From contig JASHTQ010000407.1 of NCBI GenBank assembly GCA_030040475.1, positions 1-12,130 on the forward strand: a stretch of DNA of 12,130 bases, read 5' to 3'. The notes beneath the pieces are model-generated. The model did not search any database. It was not told the DNA's origin and worked only from the letters and a program-made list of their open reading frames with translations. The position numbers and the translations under genes were made by a program. Origin of the DNA: Streptosporangiaceae bacterium (GTDB lineage: Bacteria; Actinomycetota; Actinomycetes; Streptosporangiales; Streptosporangiaceae). Each line of letters starts with the position of its first letter. The stretch's first letter is position 1. This document shows, piece by piece, positions 1 through 6,644 of the stretch.

Positions 1-662
1 CCGCGGATGCCGATGTCGCGCTCTTCGAGCACGTTGAGCAGCGACACCTGGATCCGCTCGGCCAGGTCGGGCAGTTCGTTCAGGGAGAAGATGCCCCGGT
101 TGGTCCTCGGCACCAGCCCGAAGTGAATTGTTTCCGGATCGCCGAGGGTGCGCCCCTCCGCCACCTTGACCGGGTCGATGTCGCCGATCAGGTCGCCGAC
201 GCTGGTGTCCGGGGTGGCCAGCTTCTCGCCGTACCTGTCGCCGGAATGCCGCCAGGCGACGGGCAGGTCATCGCCGAGCTCGGCGGCCAGTCTCCGGCAC
301 CTGGCACAGGCAGGCGCGTAGGGGTGATCATTAATCTCGCAGCCCTCGACGGCCGGGGTCCACTCATCGAGCAGCCCGACGAGCGTGCGGATCAGCCGGG
401 TCTTGCCCTGGCCTCGCTCCCCGAGCAGGATAACGTCGTGCCCGGCGATAAGGGCGCGCTCAAGGTGCGGCAGGACAGTCTGGCCGAATCCGACGATGCC
501 GGGGAAGGGGTCTCGCCCTTCCCGCATCGCCGCAAGCAGATTTTGCTTGATCTCTTCCTTGACGCTTCGGTAGACGTGGCCCGAGGAGCGTAGCTCACCG
601 AGGGTGGCCAGGGAGGTGGGTGGGGGCTGGCTGTGGGGGTACTGGCTGTGTTGCTGCACCAT
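1..662 (-). CDS. ChlI/MoxR-like AAA+ ATPase, N-terminal part (cut by left edge)
   Basis: Reading the minus strand from the ATG at 662-660 gives an open frame of 220 codons with no stop before the window edge. Residues 81-88 (GERGQGKT) form a Walker A P-loop, preceded by a hydrophobic strand (DVILL). Residues 190-200 (GIFSLNELPDL) occupy the Walker B position, with Asn where magnesium chelatase subunits usually have Asp. This is followed by IQVSLLNVLEERDI, the typical ChlI/MoxR continuation. Residues 108-122 carry three cysteines (C108, C119, C122) between the Walker motifs, as in the insert of this actinobacterial family. From memory of the family, such genes often lie next to a von Willebrand A domain gene and act as an ATPase/chaperone pair of unclear substrate; here the partner would lie outside the window to the left. 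It is transcribed away from murJ. The family call is good, the cellular role unknown. Confidence 0.8.
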   Translation of the reverse strand, partial: MVQQHSQYPHSQPPPTSLATLGELRSSGHVYRSVKEEIKQNLLAAMREGRDPFPGIVGFGQTVLPHLERALIAGHDVILLGERGQGKTRLIRTLVGLLDEWTPAVEGCEINDHPYAPACARCRRLAAELGDDLPVAWRHSGDRYGEKLATPDTSVGDLIGDIDPVKVAEGRTLGDPETIHFGLVPRTNRGIFSLNELPDLAERIQVSLLNVLEERDIGIR

Positions 663-702
663 TCGACACTATGTCGTGAACCCGAGTCTCCGCATCAGCG
701 CG

Positions 703-751
703 CCGCAGGGTATGAACCCTGCGGTCGGCTGATCTGCGCAGCTTGCTGCGC
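703..751. promoter_or_regulatory. Two adjacent inverted repeats in the divergent spacer upstream of murJ
   Basis: The first hairpin has perfect 9-bp arms, CCGCAGGGT at 703-711 and ACCCTGCGG at 716-724, around a 4-base loop (ATGA). The second is GCGCAGC at 736-742 and GCTGCGC at 745-751, with only two bases between the arms. Neither is followed directly by a T-run; a short one lies at about 778-783. The spacer 663-899 separates two divergently transcribed genes, so the repeats could be operators, or RNA structures in a leader of either gene. No confident -10/-35 pair is visible here. Confidence 0.45.
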
Positions 752-888
752 TTGGCCCGGCGTCGTCCGATGTGTGTATTTTTCTCGGCTTCTAGGCGCT
801 CAAGTAGGGTGAGGCCGCGTGTCTACCTATGTAGGGACCGGTTCGAGCTGATCCTGATCCTGTCGGTCCACTGGCAGGGTGCTTGGAC

Positions 889-893
889 GGAGG
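889..893 (+). promoter_or_regulatory. Ribosome binding site deciding the murJ start
   Basis: GGAGG lies six bases before the ATG at 900. It therefore selects this ATG over the in-frame GTG at 879, which has no comparable Shine-Dalgarno sequence. Confidence 0.6.
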
Positions 894-899
894 CCTGGC

Positions 900-2591
900 A
901 TGCCAAGTGACCGCGAGTTGCATGTGCAGGCCCATGAAGACAAAGGCACTAGGTCACCGGAGCCAGCCGACCCGGTGCCGGGACGGCGGCTTGGTGACGG
1001 CATCGCCCGTGGCGCCGCCGTGGTGGCGAGCCTGACCATCCTGTCCCGGATCCTGGGCCTGGTCCGCACGCTCGTGTTCTCGCAGACCGTCGGGGCGACC
1101 TGCCTGGGCACCGCGTACGTCACCGCGAACCAGATACCCGATCTCCTGTACAACCTGATCCTAGGCGGCGCGCTGACCAGTGCCATGGTCCCGATCCTGG
1201 CCCGCTCGGCTGAGCGGGCGGCCAGCGACCCGGAGGAGAAGGCGCGGGTCGGCCAGATCACCTCGGCGCTGCTGACCTGGACCCTCGTCATCGTGGTGCC
1301 GCTGGTCCTGATCATCGTCGCGGTCGCGGCGCCGATCGCCTCGCTGCTGAACCCCAGTAACCCGAACGCGCACTGCGTCCACGCCGACGTGGTTGCCGTC
1401 ACCGGCAACATGTTGCAGGTGTTCGCTCCGCAGGCTCTGCTGTACGGGCTGTCGGTAGTGCTGTACGGGCTGCTGCAGTCCTACCGCCGGTTCGCGGCGG
1501 TATCGATCGCCCCCGGGATCTCCAGCCTGGTCCTGATCGCCTGCTATCTGGCCTTCGTCCCGTTGGACAAGGGGCTCCCGCTGTCCAGGCTGCCCCTGTC
1601 CGCCGAGCTCGTCCTGTCCGTGGGCACCACGCTGGGCATCGCCGCCCTGGTAGTGGTGGCCGTGCCGCCGGTGTGGTCGCTTCGGCTACGGTTGCGGCCG
1701 GAATTCCGGTTCCCGCCCGGAGTGGCTCGCCGGGCCGGCGGCCTGGCGCTGGTCGGCATCATCGATCTGATCATGACCGACCTGGACGGCATAGCGACGA
1801 TCGAGTTGGCCAACGGCCGCGGGGAGACCGGCGCGCTCGTCGTCTTCAACTACGCCTCGCAGGTGTTCAGCACGATCGCCGCGGTGCTGGCCTTGTCCAT
1901 CGTGGTCAGCGCGTTCCCCGTGCTGTCCGCGCGGGAGGGGCAGGACTTCGACCGGACCAGTGCCGGATCAACTCGAGCGGTCCTGCTCCTGTCCTGGCTC
2001 GGCACGGCCGTTATCGCCGCGATCGCCGTTCCCGCCGCCCACGTCCTGGCCAAGCAGCCGGATCAGGTATCTCAGCTGACCTGGACCTTCGTTCTGTTTG
2101 GCCTTGGCATCGCGGGTAACGCCGTGATCGCGAACCTGTCCCGGGTCATGTTCGTCATCGGGCGGCTCAAGATCGCCGCCGCGGCGCTGGCCGGAAGCTG
2201 GCTGGTCGCGATCGTGGCCGATGTGGTGCTTGCCGAACTGGCTCCGGCTCGTCTGGTGCCCGCGGCGCTGGCCCTGGGCATCGCCATCGGCCAGACCGCG
2301 GTGGCCGTCCCGCTCGTGTTCGTTACCCGGAGGATCTGCGGCCCGGCTGCCGTGCAAGGTACCCGCCACGCGGCGTTTGCCGGCCTGGTCGCCGGCGCGG
2401 CGGGCGCCACGGTGGGCGTGGCCGTCAGCCTTGTGGTGCCCCTGCATCACAAGTTGGTGGCAGTTGCCGTAGCGGTTCCGGCGGCCTGCTGCGCGATCGT
2501 CGCTTTCGGGATTGTCGCGTATTTCCTCGACCACGGTGATGTAAGGGCCGTTTTGGCGTGGGTACGGCGGATAGCTAAGCGGCGGTCCTAA
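900..2591 (+). CDS. murJ: MurJ/MviN-family lipid II flippase
   Basis: The 563-residue protein is highly hydrophobic throughout, with the spacing expected of about 14 membrane helices. MurJ moves the lipid-linked peptidoglycan precursor lipid II from the inner to the outer face of the cytoplasmic membrane. Residues 48-56 (LSRILGLVR) match the first-helix signature of the family; R50 and R56 align with the functionally important R18 and R24 of E. coli MurJ. Residues 78-100 (QIPDLLYNLILGG then ALTSAMVPIL) match the second helix. The acidic and basic residues corresponding to E. coli D39 and R52 are not conserved, which as I recall is also true of other actinobacterial members. The N-terminal ~32 residues are hydrophilic and the C-terminus ends in a basic stretch (RRIAKRRS). 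Length is slightly above E. coli MurJ and there is no fused pseudokinase like that of mycobacterial MviN. It stands alone: 147 bp separate it from the next gene on the same strand. A paralogous MOP-family exporter of another lipid-linked sugar is the main alternative. Confidence 0.85.
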   Translation: MPSDRELHVQAHEDKGTRSPEPADPVPGRRLGDGIARGAAVVASLTILSRILGLVRTLVFSQTVGATCLGTAYVTANQIPDLLYNLILGGALTSAMVPILARSAERAASDPEEKARVGQITSALLTWTLVIVVPLVLIIVAVAAPIASLLNPSNPNAHCVHADVVAVTGNMLQVFAPQALLYGLSVVLYGLLQSYRRFAAVSIAPGISSLVLIACYLAFVPLDKGLPLSRLPLSAELVLSVGTTLGIAALVVVAVPPVWSLRLRLRPEFRFPPGVARRAGGLALVGIIDLIMTDLDGIATIELANGRGETGALVVFNYASQVFSTIAAVLALSIVVSAFPVLSAREGQDFDRTSAGSTRAVLLLSWLGTAVIAAIAVPAAHVLAKQPDQVSQLTWTFVLFGLGIAGNAVIANLSRVMFVIGRLKIAAAALAGSWLVAIVADVVLAELAPARLVPAALALGIAIGQTAVAVPLVFVTRRICGPAAVQGTRHAAFAGLVAGAAGATVGVAVSLVVPLHHKLVAVAVAVPAACCAIVAFGIVAYFLDHGDVRAVLAWVRRIAKRRS

Positions 2592-2645
2592 CGACGATCT
2601 GTGCAGGCCAGGAGCGTTCCGCAGTTGGCTACCCTAGGTTCACTG

Positions 2646-2704
2646 CTCCGTTTGATGCAGACGGGGCGGGTATGTTGATGTCCGTAACCGCCGTGTCACG
2701 GCGG
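2646..2704 (+). promoter_or_regulatory. Upstream block shared with the second STAND-TPR gene; contains an inverted repeat
   Basis: This stretch aligns without gaps to 9640-9684 upstream of the paralogous gene. Shared elements are GTTT at 2650-2653, GGGCGGGTATGT at 2664-2675 (GGGAGGGTATGT in the other copy), TGTC at 2679-2682 and GTAACCG at 2684-2690. Bases 2688-2704 form a perfect inverted repeat (CCGCCGTG, T, CACGGCGG) whose end lies 34 bp before the GTG start. TATGTT at 2671-2676 could be a -10 element, but no good -35 is visible. Conservation while flanking DNA differs suggests a promoter with an operator. Confidence 0.5.
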
Positions 2705-2738
2705 CTGCCCGATGATGTGTAACGCTTAGCGCGGAGCG

Positions 2739-5700
2739 GTGGTGGACCAGACTATTGACATCTCGCACGGCCTGACGGTCAGCCATCGCAGCGCGTCCGG
2801 AGACCTCTCGGAGACCTACCGGCCGCCGCCGTCGGAGGAATCGAGGCGCCCGGTCGTGGTGGGCGAGATCCCAGCAGAACCGCCTGGCTTCCGGCCCAGG
2901 ATGGGTCCGCTAGCGGAGCTAGACCAGGCTGGTGCGCGGGTGTCGGTGATCCACGCGATGAGGGGACTTCACGGTCTGGGTGCTACTCAGCTGGCGGCGG
3001 CATACGCGCGAGCGAAGCTGGCGGAAGACTGGCGGCTGGTGGCCTGGGTCAACAGCGCCGACGCCGGTAGCCTGCTCGCGGGACTGGCGGCTGTCGCAGA
3101 TGCTGCCAGATTGGCCTACGAGGATTCCGGGCCGGGCAGGACCGAGTCGGCCGCCGCGGTACGACACTGGCTCGAGGCCGACGGAGACCGTTGCCTGCTC
3201 GTATTCGATGACGTGCCAGATCTTGAGGCGCTGCAAGAGTTCGTTCCGGCCCACGGTTCGGCCAAGGTAGTGATCACCACTGCACGGCGGCCGGCAGCGA
3301 ACCTGGGGAGCGCCGTCCCGATCGACGTCTATAGCTTTGCAGAGGCGTCGGCCTACCTGGCGGGGCGGACCGGCCTGGACGATGAGGCCGGGGCGGCCGC
3401 GGTGGCAACCTCGCTTGGGCATCTGCCGCTGGCGCTGGCGCTGGCCGCGCCCCTGATAAGGGGTCAGCGCTATGGATATGCGAGATACCTGGACCGGCTG
3501 CAGACGATGCCGACCGAGAGGTCACTGGCCGGAGATGACGGCCAGCCGTATCTGCACGGCGTGGCGCGAGCAGTGCTGCTGTCGCTTGCGACGATCCGGG
3601 CAGCTGACAAGACGGGCATGTGCGCCCGCGTCATGGCGATCATGGCGGTACTGTCGTCGGCTGGGGTTAGCCGCGAGCTGCTGCACGTGGCCGGGCGGGC
3701 GGGCGTGCTCGCGGGTGGCGGCCGCCGGGTAACGGCTGACCTGGTAGATCAGGTGCTCGATTCGCTACGCGACTGGTCGCTATTGACGTTCAGCTTGGAC
3801 GGCCAGATCATCGTGATGCACCGGCTGGTGGCGCGGGCCGTCCGTAACGGGCTTGTGCGCAGGCAGCGGTTGGGGGCGGTGTGCTGGGTCGCCGCCTCGG
3901 TATTGGAAGCGCACGCCATCGCCGTTGCCGGGTCGCAGGACCGTCCGGCCGTGAGGCGGATCCCCCAGCAGGTTGTGGCGCTGCTGGATAACACGGCCGA
4001 GCTCGCGGATGAGCCGGACGAGGAACTAGCCGAAATTCTGCTCCGGCTCCGGTTCATCTCGCTTTATCACCTGATCGAGCTGGGCGATAGCGCCGCTCAG
4101 GCAATCACGATTGGCGAGCCGCTGATCGCGGACCTCAAGCGGCTGCTGGGTCCCGGCCATCCAGACACCTTGAACGCACGCAACAGCCTCGCCGCCGCTT
4201 ATCTGGTGGCGAACCGAGTCGCGGACGCGATCCCGCTATTTGAGCAGACTCTGCCCATACTCCAGCTGAAGCTGGGTCACGACCATCCCGCAACCCTCAC
4301 CGCACAGAACAACCTCGCAAGTGCCTACCAGGACGCCGGGCGGATCGCCGAGGCCATTCAGCTGTACGAGCTGAACCTTGCCGAACGAGAGCGGCTGCTG
4401 GGTCCCGACCATTCGAGCACCCTGAACTCCCGAGGTAACCTCGCCGCCGCCTATCTCGCAGCGGACCGTGCTGCCGAGGCGATTCCACTCCTTGAGCAGA
4501 CGCTGGCAGGTCGCCACGGAGTGCTGGGTCCCGACCACCCCGATACCCAGACCTCGCGGAGGAATCTGGCTAGGGCCTACCAGGACGCGGGCCGGGCTGC
4601 CGAGGCCATCTCGCTGCTCGAGCAAGACTCGACAGGCCGTCAGCGGTTGCTGGGTCCCGGCTATCCCGATACTCAGACCGCTCAGGAGAGGCTCACCACG
4701 GGCTACAGGGCTGAGCAGACTCAGACCGCCCGGGAGAGTCGGGTAGTCCCCGATGTCGCCGCGAAGGTGTTTCCTGCGGGCTTCCGTCGCCCTCCTGCCG
4801 ATGCGGCCGGGCCGGCGCTACCGGCAGGCTTCCGTCGCCCTCCTGCCGATGCGGCCGGTCGGCTGCCGTCCGACCGCGGAGTTGGTCCTCATGCCAGCCT
4901 GCCCGGCAGTTCATCCCCGAGCCGGAAGCGGGGAGCGCCCGCTAAGGAGACCGATCACGACCTTGAGGTGGTCGCAGCGCTCGCGGCGGGAGACCCGGCA
5001 GGCATTGTGATGGCGTATGACGAGTATGCGGCCCAACTGTACGGCTACTGCCATTGGATGCTGCATGACCCGGCAGACGCAGCCGAGTCGCTGCAGGACA
5101 CGTTCATCCTCGCCGCCGCCACGGTGAGCGAACTGCCCGGGCCTTCCAGGTTGCGCCCGTGGCTGTTCGCGTTGGCCCGCAACGAGTGCCGGCGCCGTCG
5201 GTGGCCTAGGCCAGCCATCCGGGACGAGGCCAACGCGACGAACCAACGTACCGACAGGGGCACGAAGGCCGGAGAGGCGAATCGCGCGGCCGATAGAGGC
5301 GGTCGCCCAGCCGATGGCGCGGACCAGCAGGCCCATAGAACGGACCAACTGGCCGATACGACGGTGCAGTTCCGCGCGGTCGGCGAGTCGCCTGACTCGA
5401 CGGTCCAGTTCCGCGCGGCCGGGGAGCCGGCCGACTCGACGGTACGGTTCCGCGTGGGCGGGCCCCCGCCAGGTTCGACAGCGCAGTTCCGCCCTACCGG
5501 CGAGTCGCCGGATGCGACGGTGCAGTTCCGGGTGGTCGGCCCGCTGACCGATGCGACCATGCAGTTCCCCGTGGTCAGTCGGCCGGCCGAGGCGACGGAC
5601 GGCCTGGCCGACGTCAACGGTTATCTGGGGCAAGCCGAACTGCGGGAGCTGATCCGCTCCATCCTGGCCGACATGAAGCCAAGAGAGCGTGAGGTCATCG

Positions 5701-6644
5701 AGCTGAGCTTCAGGCACGATCTGTTCGACAACGATCTTGCCATCGCGCTCGGCGTGTCGGTGAACCGGGCGCGTGCCCTGGCCGGACGCACCCGTGGTCG
5801 GCTGGAGAAATCGCTCGGTACGCTGCGCACCGCGCTTGCCGGGCGGCAAGCCTGCCCTGTGATGGGGGAATTGTTGGCCGACTGGGATGGGCAGCTCACC
5901 GAGCAAACGCGCGACCTTGTCGTATGGCACATGGAGCAGTGCCAGACCTGCATCAATCACTCGCGGGGTGCGTTGCGCCCGACTGTTCTGTCCGGTCTGC
6001 TGCCGCTGGCCCCACTCCCGCCGGAGTTGCGGGAAGAGGTCCTGAGCCGCTGCACCTCCAGTTCTGAGGACGCGGTTGCTTACCGCCGACAAGCGGTTCG
6101 CCGCGCGGAATCGACGTGGGCCGCACTATCTGCGCAAGCGATAAGACGCGCGAGCTGGGACAGCATTCGCGGCAATGTCGGGATGGCGGTCGCCACGACG
6201 GCTGTCGCGGTGTGGGCCGTGACAGCCGTAGGCGTTCTGCTGCTTACCTTCGCCGGTTCGCACGCCGCACGTGCCCAACCGGTTCCATCGGCCAGTTCCC
6301 GCCCGACACCTGCCCGGGCAGCCCCTACAACCGCCGGGATCTCCTCGGGCAGCCCTACTGCGACGGCCGCCGCCACATCCCGAGCTGCGAGGCCGTCGCC
6401 GACCGTCACCTCACCCCCGGCCTACGTTCCCCCTCCGGTCCAGTCCTCGCCGTCGCCCGAGACGCCGCAGTCGCCCTCCCCTTCGCCCTCGCGTTCGCCG
6501 TCGCCTTCGACGTCGCCGTCCCGGTCCCCGTCACCCTCAACGTCGCCCTCGCGTTCGCCGTCGCCATCCCCGTCGACGTCGCCGAAGCGGTTAGGTAAGC
6601 CGGAGGGTGAACTAGCCTTGCGTGGCGGTCGTGTCTCCCGCTAG
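2739..6644 (+). CDS. STAND(NB-ARC-like)-TPR-ECF sigma factor-zinc finger-transmembrane fusion protein
   Basis: One uninterrupted 1301-residue frame starts at GTG 2739 (a second GTG follows at 2742; the ribosome site is weak). Residues 46-160 resemble an NB-ARC/STAND NTPase. The P-loop is GLHGLGAT (76-83), so the Walker A lysine is Ala82. Walker B is LLVFDD (D157, D158), followed by a TTARR sensor-like strand and a LGHLPLAL motif. A winged-helix-like segment (about 275-370) ends in HRLV. Residues 474-641 hold four 42-residue TPRs starting HPDTL-like, plus a partial fifth. Residues 739-824 match ECF sigma region 2 (DPADAAESLQDTFI, LRPWLFALARNECRRRR). A 136-residue linker contains six 13-residue repeats. 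Residues 961-1032 match sigma region 4 (KPREREVIELSFRHDL and an HTH). Residues 1039-1071 form a ZAS/zf-HC2-like zinc finger (C1039; H1064, C1068, C1071). One membrane helix lies at about 1147-1170, followed by a Ser/Pro/Thr-rich, probably extracytoplasmic tail. The sigma-zinc finger-TM half resembles a stand-alone actinobacterial sigma family. Inference: a membrane-tethered sigma factor whose activity depends on the STAND/TPR scaffold. Domain calls are firm; function is unproven. Confidence 0.85.
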   Translation: MVDQTIDISHGLTVSHRSASGDLSETYRPPPSEESRRPVVVGEIPAEPPGFRPRMGPLAELDQAGARVSVIHAMRGLHGLGATQLAAAYARAKLAEDWRLVAWVNSADAGSLLAGLAAVADAARLAYEDSGPGRTESAAAVRHWLEADGDRCLLVFDDVPDLEALQEFVPAHGSAKVVITTARRPAANLGSAVPIDVYSFAEASAYLAGRTGLDDEAGAAAVATSLGHLPLALALAAPLIRGQRYGYARYLDRLQTMPTERSLAGDDGQPYLHGVARAVLLSLATIRAADKTGMCARVMAIMAVLSSAGVSRELLHVAGRAGVLAGGGRRVTADLVDQVLDSLRDWSLLTFSLDGQIIVMHRLVARAVRNGLVRRQRLGAVCWVAASVLEAHAIAVAGSQDRPAVRRIPQQVVALLDNTAELADEPDEELAEILLRLRFISLYHLIELGDSAAQAITIGEPLIADLKRLLGPGHPDTLNARNSLAAAYLVANRVADAIPLFEQTLPILQLKLGHDHPATLTAQNNLASAYQDAGRIAEAIQLYELNLAERERLLGPDHSSTLNSRGNLAAAYLAADRAAEAIPLLEQTLAGRHGVLGPDHPDTQTSRRNLARAYQDAGRAAEAISLLEQDSTGRQRLLGPGYPDTQTAQERLTTGYRAEQTQTARESRVVPDVAAKVFPAGFRRPPADAAGPALPAGFRRPPADAAGRLPSDRGVGPHASLPGSSSPSRKRGAPAKETDHDLEVVAALAAGDPAGIVMAYDEYAAQLYGYCHWMLHDPADAAESLQDTFILAAATVSELPGPSRLRPWLFALARNECRRRRWPRPAIRDEANATNQRTDRGTKAGEANRAADRGGRPADGADQQAHRTDQLADTTVQFRAVGESPDSTVQFRAAGEPADSTVRFRVGGPPPGSTAQFRPTGESPDATVQFRVVGPLTDATMQFPVVSRPAEATDGLADVNGYLGQAELRELIRSILADMKPREREVIELSFRHDLFDNDLAIALGVSVNRARALAGRTRGRLEKSLGTLRTALAGRQACPVMGELLADWDGQLTEQTRDLVVWHMEQCQTCINHSRGALRPTVLSGLLPLAPLPPELREEVLSRCTSSSEDAVAYRRQAVRRAESTWAALSAQAIRRASWDSIRGNVGMAVATTAVAVWAVTAVGVLLLTFAGSHAARAQPVPSASSRPTPARAAPTTAGISSGSPTATAAATSRAARPSPTVTSPPAYVPPPVQSSPSPETPQSPSPSPSRSPSPSTSPSRSPSPSTSPSRSPSPSPSTSPKRLGKPEGELALRGGRVSR
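4158..4739 (+). repeat. 126-bp repeats encoding TPRs (four full, one partial)
   Basis: Four consecutive 42-codon units begin at 4158, 4284, 4410 and 4536. They share LAAAY/ASAY, the A-EAI-L motif and an LLGPD-like end. The fifth unit from 4662 loses the pattern after about 18 residues. The units encode a superhelical protein-interaction or sensing surface. Confidence 0.85.
4779..4858 (+). repeat. Near-perfect 48-bp tandem duplication between the TPR and sigma modules
   Basis: Thirty-two identical bases occur at 4779-4810 and 4827-4858, at a 48-bp offset. They encode two copies of PAGFRRPPADAAG within a flexible linker. The nucleotide identity points to a recent in-frame duplication. Confidence 0.8.
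5355..5588 (+). repeat. Six 39-bp repeats encoding a 13-residue motif between sigma regions 2 and 4
   Basis: Six consecutive 13-codon units (residues 873-950) follow the pattern D-[ST/A]-T-V-Q-F-R-x-x-G-E-x-P, for example DSTVQFRAAGEPA and DATVQFRVVGPLT. The last unit is the most diverged (DATMQFPVVSRPA). ECF sigma factors normally have only a short linker at this place. Confidence 0.85.
6471..6587 (+). repeat. Low-complexity repeats encoding a Ser/Pro/Arg-rich C-terminal tail
   Basis: The codons read as repeated SPSPSTSPSR units after the membrane helix. Bases 6483-6505 recur exactly at 6543-6565, a 60-bp period. Such tails are common where an actinobacterial protein crosses the cell wall. 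Being after a single helix of an N-in protein, it is inferred to be outside the membrane. Confidence 0.75.

Noticed and set aside
123..593. 156-codon plus-strand frame near the left edge
   Set aside because: The minus strand encodes a clear Walker A/B ATPase across the same bases, so this is a shadow.
879..899. GTG at 879 as an earlier murJ start adding seven residues
   Set aside because: The ATG at 900 has GGAGG six bases upstream, and the GTG has no comparable site. The extra residues also show no family similarity.
4911..6092. Long 393-codon minus-strand frame opposite the sigma module
   Set aside because: It is low-complexity Arg-rich sequence arising from high-GC codon bias opposite a clear gene.
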